Below are positions 1-7,943 of a DNA stretch of 33,483 nt, piece by piece. The stretch's first letter is position 1. Every line of letters begins with the position of its first letter. The notes beneath the pieces were generated by a model, which was given only the letters and a program-made list of their open reading frames with translations, was not told the DNA's origin and did no database searches. The stretch is from DASPXY01 sp038227745. Its GTDB lineage: Bacteria > Planctomycetota > Planctomycetia > Gemmatales > Gemmataceae. A program made the position numbers and the translations under genes. The DNA is taken from NCBI GenBank assembly GCA_038227745.1, contig JBBRPS010000014.1:1-33483 (forward strand). The letters run 5' to 3'.

Positions 1-11
1 GCCAGCCCCCG

Positions 12-48
12 CGCAGCGGGATCTGGCTCACCGCTCGCGGCTAAACGG
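12..48. repeat. Partial palindromic repeat, right arm of the GGCTAAACG family
   Basis: The stretch GCAGCGG-GATCTGGCTCA followed by CGCGGCTAAACGG closely matches the right arm of the inverted repeat at 26609-26699. The left arm would lie outside the window. The 16 bases at 33-48 recur exactly at 5349-5364. Confidence 0.6.
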
Positions 49-208
49 CTACGGATTTCCGCCGCGGTGTACTACCCCTGCACGGCGGGATGGCGGGAGC
101 TTTTTTTTCACCGAGCACCCTGCGCCGCCGCCGAAAAAACGCCTTGCGGCGTGTGTGGCCAGGGCTCCTCTTTCATCCATGAGCAGTGGCCAGGCCAGGT
201 CCGTAAGA

Positions 209-229
209 CGGCGGGCGAAAAGCCCGCCG
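209..229 (-). terminator. Hairpin, possible terminator of the prenyltransferase-like gene
   Basis: A perfect 8-bp stem (CGGCGGGC / GCCCGCCG) with a loop of GAAAA lies about 90 nt beyond the stop of the gene at 321-1247. There is no clear U-tract beyond the stem, so the call as a terminator is tentative. Confidence 0.35.
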
Positions 230-320
230 CTCGTCCGCCACTTTCCCTGATGTGAGGAGGGATTTGTCGTGAACCCCCTGTATCTCCCGACTGCCGAGCC
301 GGTGAACCGTGTGCAGAGAT

Positions 321-1247
321 TCAGGAGAGCAGGCCGAGGGCCCCGAGGCCGTAAAATGTATATTCGACGTCCTGGCCCGCGTCCCACAACCCGCCGCGAA
401 ACCCGCCGCCGCTCTCCTCCACCGAGCGTGCGTAGGCCGCGGCGGCCGCCGCGTCGATGCGGTCCAGGGCGCCGAGCTGCGCGAGCGTCCAGCAGCCCGT
501 GAACGTCGAGAGCAGGTCGGCCAGCGGGATCCGGCCGTTCGCGCGCAGGCCGCCCTCCTCCGACGGCGCCTCCGCGAGGAAGGCCACGACGCTCTCCCGC
601 TCCTCGTCACTCGGCCCGCCGCCCGGGAGCAGTTGCAGCAGGCCGACGGCGGCGGCGGTCGGGTTGGTGCCGCTGCGGCGCATTGGCGCCACCTCGACGA
701 AGCCCCCGTCGTCGCGCCGCCGCGAGCGCACGAAGCGAACGATCTCCTCCGGCCGCGGCGGGGTGCGCGCGAGCAGCTCATAACAGAGGGCGACGAGGAA
801 CGTGTGGTAGGTGCTGCCCGCGGTGGCGCCGCCCTCTTTCGCGTAGCCACCGTCGGGGGCGCGGAAGCTTTCGAGAATGGCGGCGACGCGATCGGGCCAG
901 TCGGGCGGGCTGTCGGCGAAGACGTCCGGGCCGCCGCCGGCCTGCACGAGCAGGACCGCGTAGAGCAGCGAATAGAAGTCCACGACGCTGGCGCGCCCCG
1001 CCAGGCTCCCGCGCAGGAAGCCCGCGGCGCGTTCACAGACCTCGGCAGGGAGGGCGTCGAGGACGGCCAGGCCGCGCAGGGCGAAGCCGGTGTAGTAGAG
1101 GTCCGAGCCGCCCGCGCGGCCGGAGAAGCCGCCATCGGCGTTCTGGCGGCCGCGCAGGTAGGCGGCATGGCGGTCCCGGAACTCCTGGGGCAGGCGCTGA
1201 AGGCCATCGCCGAGCCGGGACGTGAGCCGTTGCAGGTAATCGTGCAT
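321..1247 (-). CDS. Prenyltransferase/squalene-cyclase-fold repeat protein
   Basis: This 308-residue protein is built from about five alpha-hairpin repeats of the prenyltransferase beta-subunit (alpha/alpha toroid) type. Each carries a Gly-Gly-Phe/Tyr turn: QNADGGFSG near residue 40, APDGGYAKE near 132, DDGGFVEV near 177, ESGGGFRGG near 280. The fold is that of geranylgeranyltransferase beta subunits and terpene cyclases. By eye, the positions of the eukaryotic zinc ligands Cys and His align with Leu and Tyr (segments ADLLSTF and DVEYTFYG), so protein prenyl transfer is doubtful. No signal peptide is seen. A GGGGGAGG ribosome-binding site lies 10 nt before the ATG. It follows the nucleoside hydrolase gene by 36 nt on the same strand and is probably co-transcribed. 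The substrate is unknown. Confidence 0.75.
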   Translation of the reverse strand: MHDYLQRLTSRLGDGLQRLPQEFRDRHAAYLRGRQNADGGFSGRAGGSDLYYTGFALRGLAVLDALPAEVCERAAGFLRGSLAGRASVVDFYSLLYAVLLVQAGGGPDVFADSPPDWPDRVAAILESFRAPDGGYAKEGGATAGSTYHTFLVALCYELLARTPPRPEEIVRFVRSRRRDDGGFVEVAPMRRSGTNPTAAAVGLLQLLPGGGPSDEERESVVAFLAEAPSEEGGLRANGRIPLADLLSTFTGCWTLAQLGALDRIDAAAAAAYARSVEESGGGFRGGLWDAGQDVEYTFYGLGALGLLS

Positions 1248-1283
1248 GGCCGCCGAGCCTCCCCCCTGCGCCTGCGAACTCCC

Positions 1284-3254
1284 TCACTGCCCCTTCGTCG
1301 CCGGCTCATGGAGCAGCACGTCATCCACGAGCAGTTCCGCGCCCGCGCGCGGCAGCAGGAACTGGATCTCGTCCACGCGCTCCCCGGGCCGCGTCGCGCC
1401 GAAATCCGCCACCGCTTCCGCCCATTTTCCCTGCGCCACATCCTTCAGGGCAAGGGTGTGGCCCGTGCCGGCCTTGCGGTTGACGAGCTTGACCTCGAGC
1501 GCGTCGGCGCCGGCGAGGTGGTAGCGGAAGCGCAGCCGCGTCGCCCCTCCCAGGGGCCGCTCGCCGCGCAGCCCGACGCGCACCCACGGCTTGCCCGTCT
1601 CCTTGTTGAGTACCGATTTCGCCGCCTTCCACGTCTGCGGCGGCTGCTTCGCGACGATCTCGAAATCGCCCGGCCACTCCTTGCCCTGCCGCCCCGTGTC
1701 GAACCAGGCCGTGAAGATCGGTCGCGCCGGGAAAGCGCGCTTCTCCCCCGGCGGCGCCGCGTCGTAAAGGACGATGTCGTCGATGAGCAGTTCCGCGGCG
1801 GCGTCGGTGTAGAACTGGATGTCGTCGATCCGCTCGCCCTCGGACAGCGGGCCGCCACTGCCGTCCGGCTGCCGCGCCGTCGTCATGTCCACGGCCAGCG
1901 CCTGCCACTCGCCCTGCGGCAGGCCCCTCAGCGTCAGGTGGCGGTGATAGTTCTTGCTCAGGCTGTAGATCTGCACGCGCAGGTTGCCGGTCCCCTGCAG
2001 CTTGCAGCGGAAGCTCAGGCGCGTGTTCTTGCCCATCGGCGGGCCGGGGACGGGGTTGAAGATCACGGCCTTGTAGAGCGCGCGCGGATCGCCCGTGCGG
2101 CCGTCAAAGTCGTTCGCCAGCACGGCCCGGCAGGCGCGCTTGCTGCCCGCCGGCACGTCCTTCGTCTCCGCCACGCCGCACAGCCACCAGCGCCGCTCGA
2201 TGTCCGTCTCGTAGTCCTCAAGGACGTGAACGAGGTTCGGCATCACCCCGCGCGGCACCGGCTTCGACGGATTCGTCAGGCCGATCGCGCTCGGGCCGGG
2301 CTTCTTTTCTGTCTCGGGCGCCACGCGCTCCACGTACCACGTCAGGAACTCGTCGCGGCGGATCGCGGTCGCCACGCGCGCGTTCGGTTTGCCCGGCACG
2401 ATCCGTGTCACCCCCCTGTCATCGACCTCCAGGCGCAGCTCCTCCATCTTGCACGGGCCGTCCTTGAAGCACAGCATCACCGCCACCGGGTCATACAGGA
2501 CGGGGGTCTTTTCGCCCCAAAGTTGATAGAGCGCGTGGAGTTGGTCGGTCAAAGGCGTCCGGGCGTCGAGGAGCCGCCGCAGCAACTTCCCCTCCAGCCC
2601 GACGGTCGTCGTGGCGTCGAGGGGGGCGACCACGAGCGGCACGCCGGAGGCGAACACGTCCCGGGCCGCCTTGACGTCGGACTTGATGTTCCACTCCGGG
2701 ACGGGGGGCGCCTTGGCGTTGTAGCCGACGCGGACCGCGCCGCCCATCAGCACGATACGTCGGATCCACGGTTTGCAGTCGGGGTGTTTGTGCAGCAGTT
2801 CGGCGACGTTCGTCAGCGGGCCGACCGCCAGGACGGTCAACTCGCCCGGCCGCGCCTTGAGCTGCCGGTAGAGGAACCCGACGGCGGTTTCGCGCTCGGG
2901 CCGGTTGCGGAACGCGGGGCGCAGACCGTATTGCATCTGCCCCTTGAACTCCGGCACCGGCCGGGCAGCAGCGCCCGCGGCGACGGGAACGTCCTCCCGA
3001 CCGGCCGCATGCAGCAACCGGCAAACGATCAGGGCGCGCGTGTGCGCATCGCCGAGGACCGTCGTCACGCCGCGCAAATCCAGCTCCGGGCTGCGCAGCA
3101 CCAGCGCCAGGGCGAGCGCGTCGTCGATGTCGTCGCCGATGTCCGTGTCGAGCAGGACGGGGATCCTGGCGGCGGGGGGCTGGGCCTGGGCGGCGGCGGC
3201 GCCGGGGAGCAGCAGGAGGAGGGCAAGGACCGGCGCGAGGTCGTGGAAGTGCAT
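1284..3254 (-). CDS. Exported nucleoside hydrolase with tandem C-terminal beta-sandwich modules
   Basis: Inosine/uridine-preferring nucleoside hydrolases cleave the N-glycosidic bond of nucleosides. The family calcium-binding signature DTDIGDDIDDA is at residues 36-46. The first 24 or so residues form a signal peptide (a Leu-rich core, then AAAAQAQ), so the enzyme should work in the periplasm or outside. The hydrolase core extends to about residue 340. It is followed by two homologous modules: one contains RVQIYSLS, GEWQALAVDM and ERIDDIQFY..LLIDDIVLYD, the other EVKLVNRKA, GKWAEAVADF and ERVDEIQFL..LLVDDVLLHE. They resemble jelly-roll carbohydrate-binding domains. The ATG at 3254 is preferred to one 26 codons upstream because AGGGGAG sits just before it and the signal peptide follows directly. 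Total 656 residues, about twice a simple nucleoside hydrolase. Confidence 0.85.
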   Translation of the reverse strand: MHFHDLAPVLALLLLLPGAAAAQAQPPAARIPVLLDTDIGDDIDDALALALVLRSPELDLRGVTTVLGDAHTRALIVCRLLHAAGREDVPVAAGAAARPVPEFKGQMQYGLRPAFRNRPERETAVGFLYRQLKARPGELTVLAVGPLTNVAELLHKHPDCKPWIRRIVLMGGAVRVGYNAKAPPVPEWNIKSDVKAARDVFASGVPLVVAPLDATTTVGLEGKLLRRLLDARTPLTDQLHALYQLWGEKTPVLYDPVAVMLCFKDGPCKMEELRLEVDDRGVTRIVPGKPNARVATAIRRDEFLTWYVERVAPETEKKPGPSAIGLTNPSKPVPRGVMPNLVHVLEDYETDIERRWWLCGVAETKDVPAGSKRACRAVLANDFDGRTGDPRALYKAVIFNPVPGPPMGKNTRLSFRCKLQGTGNLRVQIYSLSKNYHRHLTLRGLPQGEWQALAVDMTTARQPDGSGGPLSEGERIDDIQFYTDAAAELLIDDIVLYDAAPPGEKRAFPARPIFTAWFDTGRQGKEWPGDFEIVAKQPPQTWKAAKSVLNKETGKPWVRVGLRGERPLGGATRLRFRYHLAGADALEVKLVNRKAGTGHTLALKDVAQGKWAEAVADFGATRPGERVDEIQFLLPRAGAELLVDDVLLHEPATKGQ

Positions 3255-3465
3255 GAGTCTCCCCTGTGGGCAAAATCTCCGGAGCGCCCGGGCAGCCCTG
3301 TCGTTGTATCGCTCGCCAGTCGCCGGAACCACGGCCCGGAGCTCCGCCCGCGCACCTCGACGCCCTTTCCGGGTGCATTTTCCCGTTGACCGCCACCGGC
3401 CCCCTCGCTATCGTCCCGCCTCTTGCCGCGGCGAGCGGCCCCGGAGAAGCCCGCGCGAGGTCAGG

Positions 3466-4608
3466 ATGACACGGCGTACGTGGCGATGGATCGTCGGAGC
3501 GTGCCTCTGCACCGGCTGCTTGCCGGGGTGTGCCCTGTCCGACCTCAAGTTCTGGGGCGCCAGGGCCGTCACCGGCGACGGCGTGAAGGTCGCCAACGGA
3601 CCGCTCCCGATCCGGGAGCAGACGGGGGACGCGGGCATAAGGCCCGCGGGCGGCACCGACCAGTTCGCCAAGGTGCGGAAGCAGTCGCCGTACGCCCCGA
3701 ACGAGCCCGACCGACAGGGCTTCGACCCGCGCCGCGACCCAGTCAACCAGGCGGCCGTCTTCCCCAATGTGCCGATGCCCGACCCGAAGGCCCCGCTGCC
3801 CACGCCGGCCCCGCTGCCCACGCCGCCCGACAACCCGTCGCCCACGCCGAAGGAGAAGCTCCCCGAGCCGCCGGGCGCCACGGAGGCGTCGGAGCCGCAC
3901 CACCTCCCGCAGGTCGAGGAGCCGATCGTCGCCGCCCTCGCGTGCTTCCTCAAGAAGGACGACCCGAAGGCGGCGGAGGAAGCGCTGCACCACCTGGAAC
4001 ACTACGACGGCGCCACCAAGGAATGGTTCCAGCGCGTCCTGCCCGTCGTGGCCGAGCTGACCCGCAAGGGCATCGACAAGTTGAGTCAGGATGAGATCGC
4101 CCTGATGCAGGAGGAACTGCAGTCCCTCCTGCTGACGCTGCGCGCCCGCTCGACGCTGGCCATTGACAGAATGTGCTACTGCGAGAGCATTGAGGGCTAC
4201 GGCAAGTACAAGCAGCTTCCCACGGCGCACCAGTTCCTCGCGGAATGCGGCCAGTGCCCGGGCGAGCTGGTGCTGCTGTACCTGGAGCTGCGCAACGTCG
4301 GCAGTGTTCGCCGCGGCGCGTTCTACGAGACGCGCCTGTCGAGCGTCGTGAACCTCTACGACACGAGGGACCCGAGCAAACCGGTCTACACCTACAACCT
4401 CAAGGCCCAGAACTGCCCGCTGCGCAGTCCGCACCTCTGCAACGATTACTTCCAGGGCTACAAGTTTTACGTCAAGCCCATGCCGCCGGGCGCGTATCGG
4501 CTCAAGCTCAGGGTCGTGGACGAGAGCGGCCCCACCCCGCGTGCCGACGAGAGCGAGTTATCCTTTGTCGTCGCCGCCCCCCTGGCCGCCGCGTCGCTGC
4601 AGCCGTGA
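3466..4608 (+). CDS. Predicted lipoprotein of unknown function with a Pro-rich linker and Cys-rich C-terminal domain
   Basis: The protein has 380 residues. An N-terminal signal with lipobox L19-P-G-C22 predicts lipid anchoring at Cys22. Residues 100-150 are a Pro/Thr/Lys-rich linker with a repeated PLPTPAP pattern. A helical stretch follows (about 155-230), then a domain with several cysteines (MCYCES, ECGQC, QNCPL, HLCND) and a beta-rich end (FYVKPMPPGAYRLKLRVVDES) that reads like an immunoglobulin-type fold. No enzyme motif was recognised. The ATG at 3466 lies just after AGGTCAGG and gives the signal peptide directly; a longer upstream reading frame runs antisense through the nucleoside hydrolase gene and is not used. 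It is divergent from that gene across about 210 bp and precedes cysC by 122 nt. Confidence 0.75.
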   Translation: MTRRTWRWIVGACLCTGCLPGCALSDLKFWGARAVTGDGVKVANGPLPIREQTGDAGIRPAGGTDQFAKVRKQSPYAPNEPDRQGFDPRRDPVNQAAVFPNVPMPDPKAPLPTPAPLPTPPDNPSPTPKEKLPEPPGATEASEPHHLPQVEEPIVAALACFLKKDDPKAAEEALHHLEHYDGATKEWFQRVLPVVAELTRKGIDKLSQDEIALMQEELQSLLLTLRARSTLAIDRMCYCESIEGYGKYKQLPTAHQFLAECGQCPGELVLLYLELRNVGSVRRGAFYETRLSSVVNLYDTRDPSKPVYTYNLKAQNCPLRSPHLCNDYFQGYKFYVKPMPPGAYRLKLRVVDESGPTPRADESELSFVVAAPLAAASLQP

Positions 4609-4730
4609 GGTTGGAGCGGCTCGCGTGTGCTCGTTCGCCGCTCACGGCCCCGTAGCCCGTCGGCCGGGCGTTGCATAGAACGACTCTTCGTTGAAACCGT
4701 TGCCAAGCCGGCCGTCGGAGAGTTCTGGAA

Positions 4731-5348
4731 ATGACCGAGACGAGAGCGACCAACGTCACCTGGCACGAGGGGCACGTCACGCGCGCGGAGCGGGAGCCGT
4801 TGCTCAGGCAGAAGGGCGCCACGCTGTGGTTCACGGGCCTGAGCGGCTCGGGCAAGAGCACCTTCGCCTTCACGCTGGAGCACGCCCTGGTGCAGCGCGG
4901 CCGGCTGGCGTACGTGCTCGACGGCGACAACATCCGCCACGGCCTGAACAAGAACCTCGGCTTCTCGGCGGCCGACCGCGAGGAGAACATCCGCCGCATC
5001 GGCGAGGTCGCGAAGCTGTTCGCGGACTGCGGCGTCCTCACGATGACCAGCTTCATCAGCCCCTACCGTAAGGATCGCGACAACGTCCGCGCCCTGCACG
5101 CCGCCGGGACGCTGCCGTTCGTCGAGGTCTTCGTCAACACGCCGATCGCGACCTGCGAGCAGCGCGACCCCAAGGGGCTTTACAAGAAGGCCCGGGCCGG
5201 CGAGTTGAAGAACTTCACCGGCGTCGACGACCCCTACGAGGAGCCGCTCCACCCGGAGCTGACGATCGACGCCACCTCGACCTCGCCCCAGCAGGGGGCG
5301 CTGATCCTCATCGAGTACCTGGAAAAACAGGGGCTCCTGCCGCGGTAA
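4731..5348 (+). CDS. cysC: Adenylylsulfate (APS) kinase
   Basis: CysC phosphorylates adenosine 5'-phosphosulfate at the 3' hydroxyl with ATP, giving PAPS, in sulfate assimilation and sulfation; it acts in the cytoplasm. The Walker A loop GLSGSGKS is at residues 36-43. The APS-kinase signature blocks follow: LDGDNIRHGLNKNLGFSAADR, then ENIRRIGEVAKLFADCG, TSFISPYRKDRD, FVNTPIATCEQRDPKGLYKKAR and FTGVDDPYE. The length of 205 residues fits a stand-alone enzyme rather than a CysN-CysC fusion. GGAGAG lies 11 nt before the ATG. No cysN, cysD or sulfotransferase is seen in the window, so the pathway context is not given here. Confidence 0.95.
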   Translation: MTETRATNVTWHEGHVTRAEREPLLRQKGATLWFTGLSGSGKSTFAFTLEHALVQRGRLAYVLDGDNIRHGLNKNLGFSAADREENIRRIGEVAKLFADCGVLTMTSFISPYRKDRDNVRALHAAGTLPFVEVFVNTPIATCEQRDPKGLYKKARAGELKNFTGVDDPYEEPLHPELTIDATSTSPQQGALILIEYLEKQGLLPR

Positions 5349-5364
5349 GCTCGCGGCTAAACGG
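5349..5364. repeat. Short copy of the GGCTAAACG repeat core
   Basis: GCTCGCGGCTAAACGG here is identical to positions 33-48 and shares its core with the palindromes at 22571-22633 and 26609-26699. It begins at the cysC stop. No partner arm was found next to it. Confidence 0.5.
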
Positions 5365-5596
5365 GATAACAGCGCCGCCACTCGGCCCTTTATAGGATCC
5401 GTTCCATGAGCGTGTCGCCCGCGGCGCCGCGGCACGGCCCCGCCTGCTCGCCGCAACGCCGTGTTTCCCTTGCGATGTGTGCGGCACACCGGACCGGAGA
5501 AATCGCCGTCTTTGCTTGTACTTCACCTAACCGTTGTAGTCCGACGTGCCTCGCGGGAAAATCACTTGATTTTCGGCAGAGGCGCAGATAGCCACG

Positions 5597-5625
5597 TTGA
5601 CACCCTCAGGCGTCAATCGTAGACT
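5597..5625 (+). promoter_or_regulatory. Sigma70-like promoter candidate for the alpha/beta hydrolase gene
   Basis: A perfect TTGACA (5597-5602) is separated by 17 nt from TAGACT (5620-5625), which matches the TATAAT consensus at four of six positions. It implies a leader of roughly 100 nt before the ATG at 5736. In GC-rich planctomycete DNA a full TTGACA with ideal spacing is uncommon by chance, but no transcript data support it here. Confidence 0.4.
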
Positions 5626-5735
5626 TGGCCAATCTTGAGTGCCCGTGGTGGTTTACGGACAAAACGCGGGGGTGCTCGGGGGCACCACCCCTACCACCGG
5701 CACAATCGTTTCCCCTGGCATAAACGGGGCGCTGT

Positions 5736-6452
5736 ATGCCTTTCACTGACCTCTCCTGGCGTCTGTTCCGCCCGGCCGAAGGCTTCTACACCTCGGAAGT
5801 CCACTCCCCCCGCCCCTTGCCGGTCCGGACTTTCCTGCCCACAGGCTACGAGCCTCGTTACCCCTACCCGCTGCTGGTGCTGTTCCACGGCCACGGGGGC
5901 AACGAGGAGCAAATTCTTCGCCTGGCCCCGCGCCTGAGCCGCCGCAACTACATTTGTATAGGCCTGCGCGGGCCGCAGTCGCTCGGCGACCGTTCCGACG
6001 GCCGGCCCGGCTTCGCCTGGGGCTCCGACAGTTCCCCCGACGCCCTGGTCGAGGACTACGTCTTCCGGGCGATCGAGCAGACGCGCCGCAACTATCACGT
6101 GCATTCCGAGCGCATCTACCTCGCCGGCATCTGTGAGGGGGCGACGCTGGCCTACCGCCTGGGGTTGAGCTACCCCGAGCGCTTCGCCGGCGCCATCTCG
6201 CTGAACGGCGCCATGCCGCGCCGTGGCGGCCCGCTGCTCCGCCTGCCCGACGTCCGCGAGTTACGGGTGTTCATCGGCCACGGCATCGCGAACGCGGTCG
6301 TGCCGCTGGGCCTGGCCCGCGACGACCACCGCCTGCTCTACAGCGCCGGCCTGTCCGTCGAGATGCACACCTACCCCTCGAACCACCGCCTCCATCCCGA
6401 CATGCTCCGCGACCTCAATCGCTGGATCATCGCGCGGTGCAACGAGGAGTAG
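5736..6452 (+). CDS. Alpha/beta hydrolase, esterase/dienelactone-hydrolase-like, with Cys in the nucleophile elbow
   Basis: This 238-residue protein has the core of a carboxylesterase/phospholipase-type alpha/beta hydrolase: LLVLFHGHGGNEEQ (oxyanion-hole region, about 46-59), the nucleophile elbow GICEG (131-135), and a C-terminal His in YPSNHRLHPDML (His217). The elbow carries Cys133 where Ser is usual, and the acid motif normally written HGxxDxVVP reads HGIANAVVP, with Asn186 in place of Asp. The enzyme could be a thiol hydrolase like dienelactone hydrolase, or have weak or altered catalysis. There is no signal peptide, so it is probably cytoplasmic. It converges on hslU, with a strong hairpin between the two genes. 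Substrate unknown. Confidence 0.8.
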   Translation: MPFTDLSWRLFRPAEGFYTSEVHSPRPLPVRTFLPTGYEPRYPYPLLVLFHGHGGNEEQILRLAPRLSRRNYICIGLRGPQSLGDRSDGRPGFAWGSDSSPDALVEDYVFRAIEQTRRNYHVHSERIYLAGICEGATLAYRLGLSYPERFAGAISLNGAMPRRGGPLLRLPDVRELRVFIGHGIANAVVPLGLARDDHRLLYSAGLSVEMHTYPSNHRLHPDMLRDLNRWIIARCNEE

Positions 6453-6464
6453 GGGGGGAGAAAA

Positions 6465-6500
6465 GACAAAGCCCACGGGTGGCAACCCGTGGGCTTTGTC
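6465..6500. terminator. Perfect 16-bp hairpin between convergent genes, bidirectional terminator candidate
   Basis: GACAAAGCCCACGGGT and its exact reverse complement are separated by the 4-nt loop GGCA. It sits 12 nt after the hydrolase stop and 9 nt beyond the hslU stop, so it can serve both genes. The core differs by one central base from the palindrome upstream of hslU at 7895-7922, so it also belongs to a repeat family. Confidence 0.7.
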
Positions 6501-6509
6501 GTCCCTCTG

Positions 6510-7847
6510 CTACAGAATGAACTTACCCAGGTCTTCCTTCTCCATGATCTCCTTCAGTTGGCCGCGGACGTAGGCGCCGTCGATGCGGACGCGCTTGTCC
6601 GGCAGGTCCGGCCCCTGGAAGCTGATCTCCTCCACCACGCGCTCCAGGATCGTGTGCAGCCGGCGGGCGCCGATGTTCTGCATCGTGCGGTTCACCTCGA
6701 AGGCGATGTCCGCCAGCGCCTCAGTGCCGTCCTGCGTGAACTCCAACTGCACCCCCTCGGTCGCCAGCAGCTCGGCGTACTGTTTCGTCAGGGCGTGCTT
6801 CGGCTCGGTCAGGATCCGCAAGAAATCCTCACGGCTCAGGTCGGTCAGCTCCACGCGGATTGGGAAGCGGCCCTGCAGCTCGGGCATCAGGTCGGCCGGC
6901 TTGGAGAGGTGGAACGCTCCCGCCGCGATGAACAGGATGTGGTCGGAGCGCACCGGGCCGTAGCGCGTGTTGACCGTCGTGCCCTCGACCACCGGCAGCA
7001 GGTCGCGCTGCACCCCCTGCCGTGACACGTCGGGGCCGTGCGTCGATTGCGGCCCGCAGATCTTGTCCAGCTCGTCGAGGAAGATGATGCCCTGGTTCTC
7101 GACCAGCTCGACCGCCTTCTCGTGGACGGTCTGACGGTCGATCAGGGCCTCGGCCTCCTGCTCCATCAGGAAACGGCGGGCTTCGCGGATCGGCAACTGT
7201 CGCTGCTGATTCTGCTTCGGCATGATGCGCTCGAACATGCCCTGGATGTCCATCTCCATCTGCTCCAGGCCGGTGCCGGCGCCGAAAATCTGCACGGGGA
7301 CGCCTTTCTGGTCGATGTTCAGCTCGACCATGCGTTCCTCGAGTTCGCCGGCCTCGAGTCGGGCGCGCATCTTTTCCCGCGAGCGCTGGGTGCGCTCGTT
7401 CTCCTCGCGGTCCTCGGCGTCCCAGTTGCTGGAGTGGGGCAGCAGCAGATCGAGAAGGCGTTCGGTGACGCGCTCCTTGGCCTGGGTCTCGACGAGCTTG
7501 CGCTGCTGCTGTTTGACCATGGCGATGGCGGCCTCGGTGAGGTCGCGGATCATGCTCTCGACGTCGCGGCCGTGATAGCCGACCTCGGTGTACTTGGTCG
7601 CCTCGATTTTGAGGAAGGGAGCGCCGACGAGCTGGGCGAGGCGGCGGGCGATCTCCGTCTTGCCGACGCCGGTGGGACCGATCATGATGATGTTCTTCGG
7701 AGTGACGTCCTTGCGCAGCTCGGGGGAGAGCTGCTGGCGGCGCCAGCGGTTGCGGATGGCGACGGCCACAGCGCGCTTGGCCGCGGCCTGGCCGACGATG
7801 TAGCGGTCCAGTTCCTCGACGATCTGACGGGGCGTCAGGTCAGCCAC
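6510..7847 (-). CDS. hslU: ATP-dependent protease ATPase subunit HslU
   Basis: HslU is the AAA+ unfoldase that feeds substrates into the HslV peptidase in the cytoplasm. The Walker A motif GPTGVGKT is at residues 57-64 and Walker B IIFLDELDKI is near residue 250. The family N-terminus (LTPRQIVEELDRYIVGQ), the long inserted I-domain (about 110-230), sensor and arginine-finger regions, and the C-terminal tail ending LGKFIL, which docks into HslV, are all present. The 445-residue length is normal. It starts with GTG, with AGGTG just upstream, and lies 96 nt after hslV on the same strand. A palindrome stands between the two genes. Confidence 0.97.
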   Translation of the reverse strand: MADLTPRQIVEELDRYIVGQAAAKRAVAVAIRNRWRRQQLSPELRKDVTPKNIIMIGPTGVGKTEIARRLAQLVGAPFLKIEATKYTEVGYHGRDVESMIRDLTEAAIAMVKQQQRKLVETQAKERVTERLLDLLLPHSSNWDAEDREENERTQRSREKMRARLEAGELEERMVELNIDQKGVPVQIFGAGTGLEQMEMDIQGMFERIMPKQNQQRQLPIREARRFLMEQEAEALIDRQTVHEKAVELVENQGIIFLDELDKICGPQSTHGPDVSRQGVQRDLLPVVEGTTVNTRYGPVRSDHILFIAAGAFHLSKPADLMPELQGRFPIRVELTDLSREDFLRILTEPKHALTKQYAELLATEGVQLEFTQDGTEALADIAFEVNRTMQNIGARRLHTILERVVEEISFQGPDLPDKRVRIDGAYVRGQLKEIMEKEDLGKFIL

Positions 7848-7857
7848 GGTTCACCTC

Positions 7858-7941
7858 CAGGAGTCAGGCGTCAGGAGTCAGGAGTCAGGGAAGAAAGCCC
7901 ACGGGTGGCCACCCGTGGGCTTGAACACGTCCTGACTCCTG
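7858..7941. repeat. Compound inverted repeat between hslV and hslU
   Basis: Copies of CAGGAGTCAGG (7872-7882 and 7879-7889, with a further related unit from 7858) face an inverted copy at 7931-7941. Between them is a 28-bp palindrome (7895-7922) that matches the hairpin at 6465-6500 except for one central base. In the hslVU transcript it would form a large stem in the intercistronic gap, where it could stabilise the upstream message or reduce read-through. Confidence 0.65.
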
Positions 7942-7943
7942 TT

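Larger units (their letters stand above)
1..320. other. Intergenic region at the left edge, no gene supported
   Basis: No convincing gene is seen in this stretch. It holds a partial copy of a palindromic repeat at about 12-48 and a GC-rich hairpin at 209-229 that may terminate the minus-strand gene ending at 321. A strong AGGAGG-like sequence before a GTG at 269 is present, but the frame it opens is Arg/Pro-rich and runs antisense through the prenyltransferase-like gene, so it is not called. Confidence 0.6.
5349..5735. other. Intergenic region with a repeat fragment and a putative promoter
   Basis: There is no gene here. The region starts with a 16-bp copy of the GGCTAAACG repeat core at 5349-5364. 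It holds a sigma70-like promoter candidate at 5597-5625 and a small GGTGC/GCACC hairpin near 5670-5690 in the leader of the hydrolase gene. Short open frames in it have no recognisable content. Confidence 0.5.

Noticed and set aside
269..502. GTG start with a strong AGGAGG upstream
   Set aside because: The product is Arg/Pro-rich without recognisable content, and most of it runs antisense through the prenyltransferase-like gene.
309..3389. A 1026-residue plus-strand open frame
   Set aside because: It is antisense to the prenyltransferase-like and nucleoside hydrolase genes, which have clear motifs and ribosome-binding sites. The plus-strand translation is Arg/Ala/Leu-rich with no domain, typical of GC-rich shadows.
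2905..3465. An N-terminal extension of the lipoprotein gene
   Set aside because: It overlaps the nucleoside hydrolase gene on the other strand and would bury the lipobox signal peptide.
5406..5591. A 61-residue frame in the intergenic region after cysC
   Set aside because: There is no ribosome-binding site and no recognisable sequence; the composition is that of intergenic DNA.
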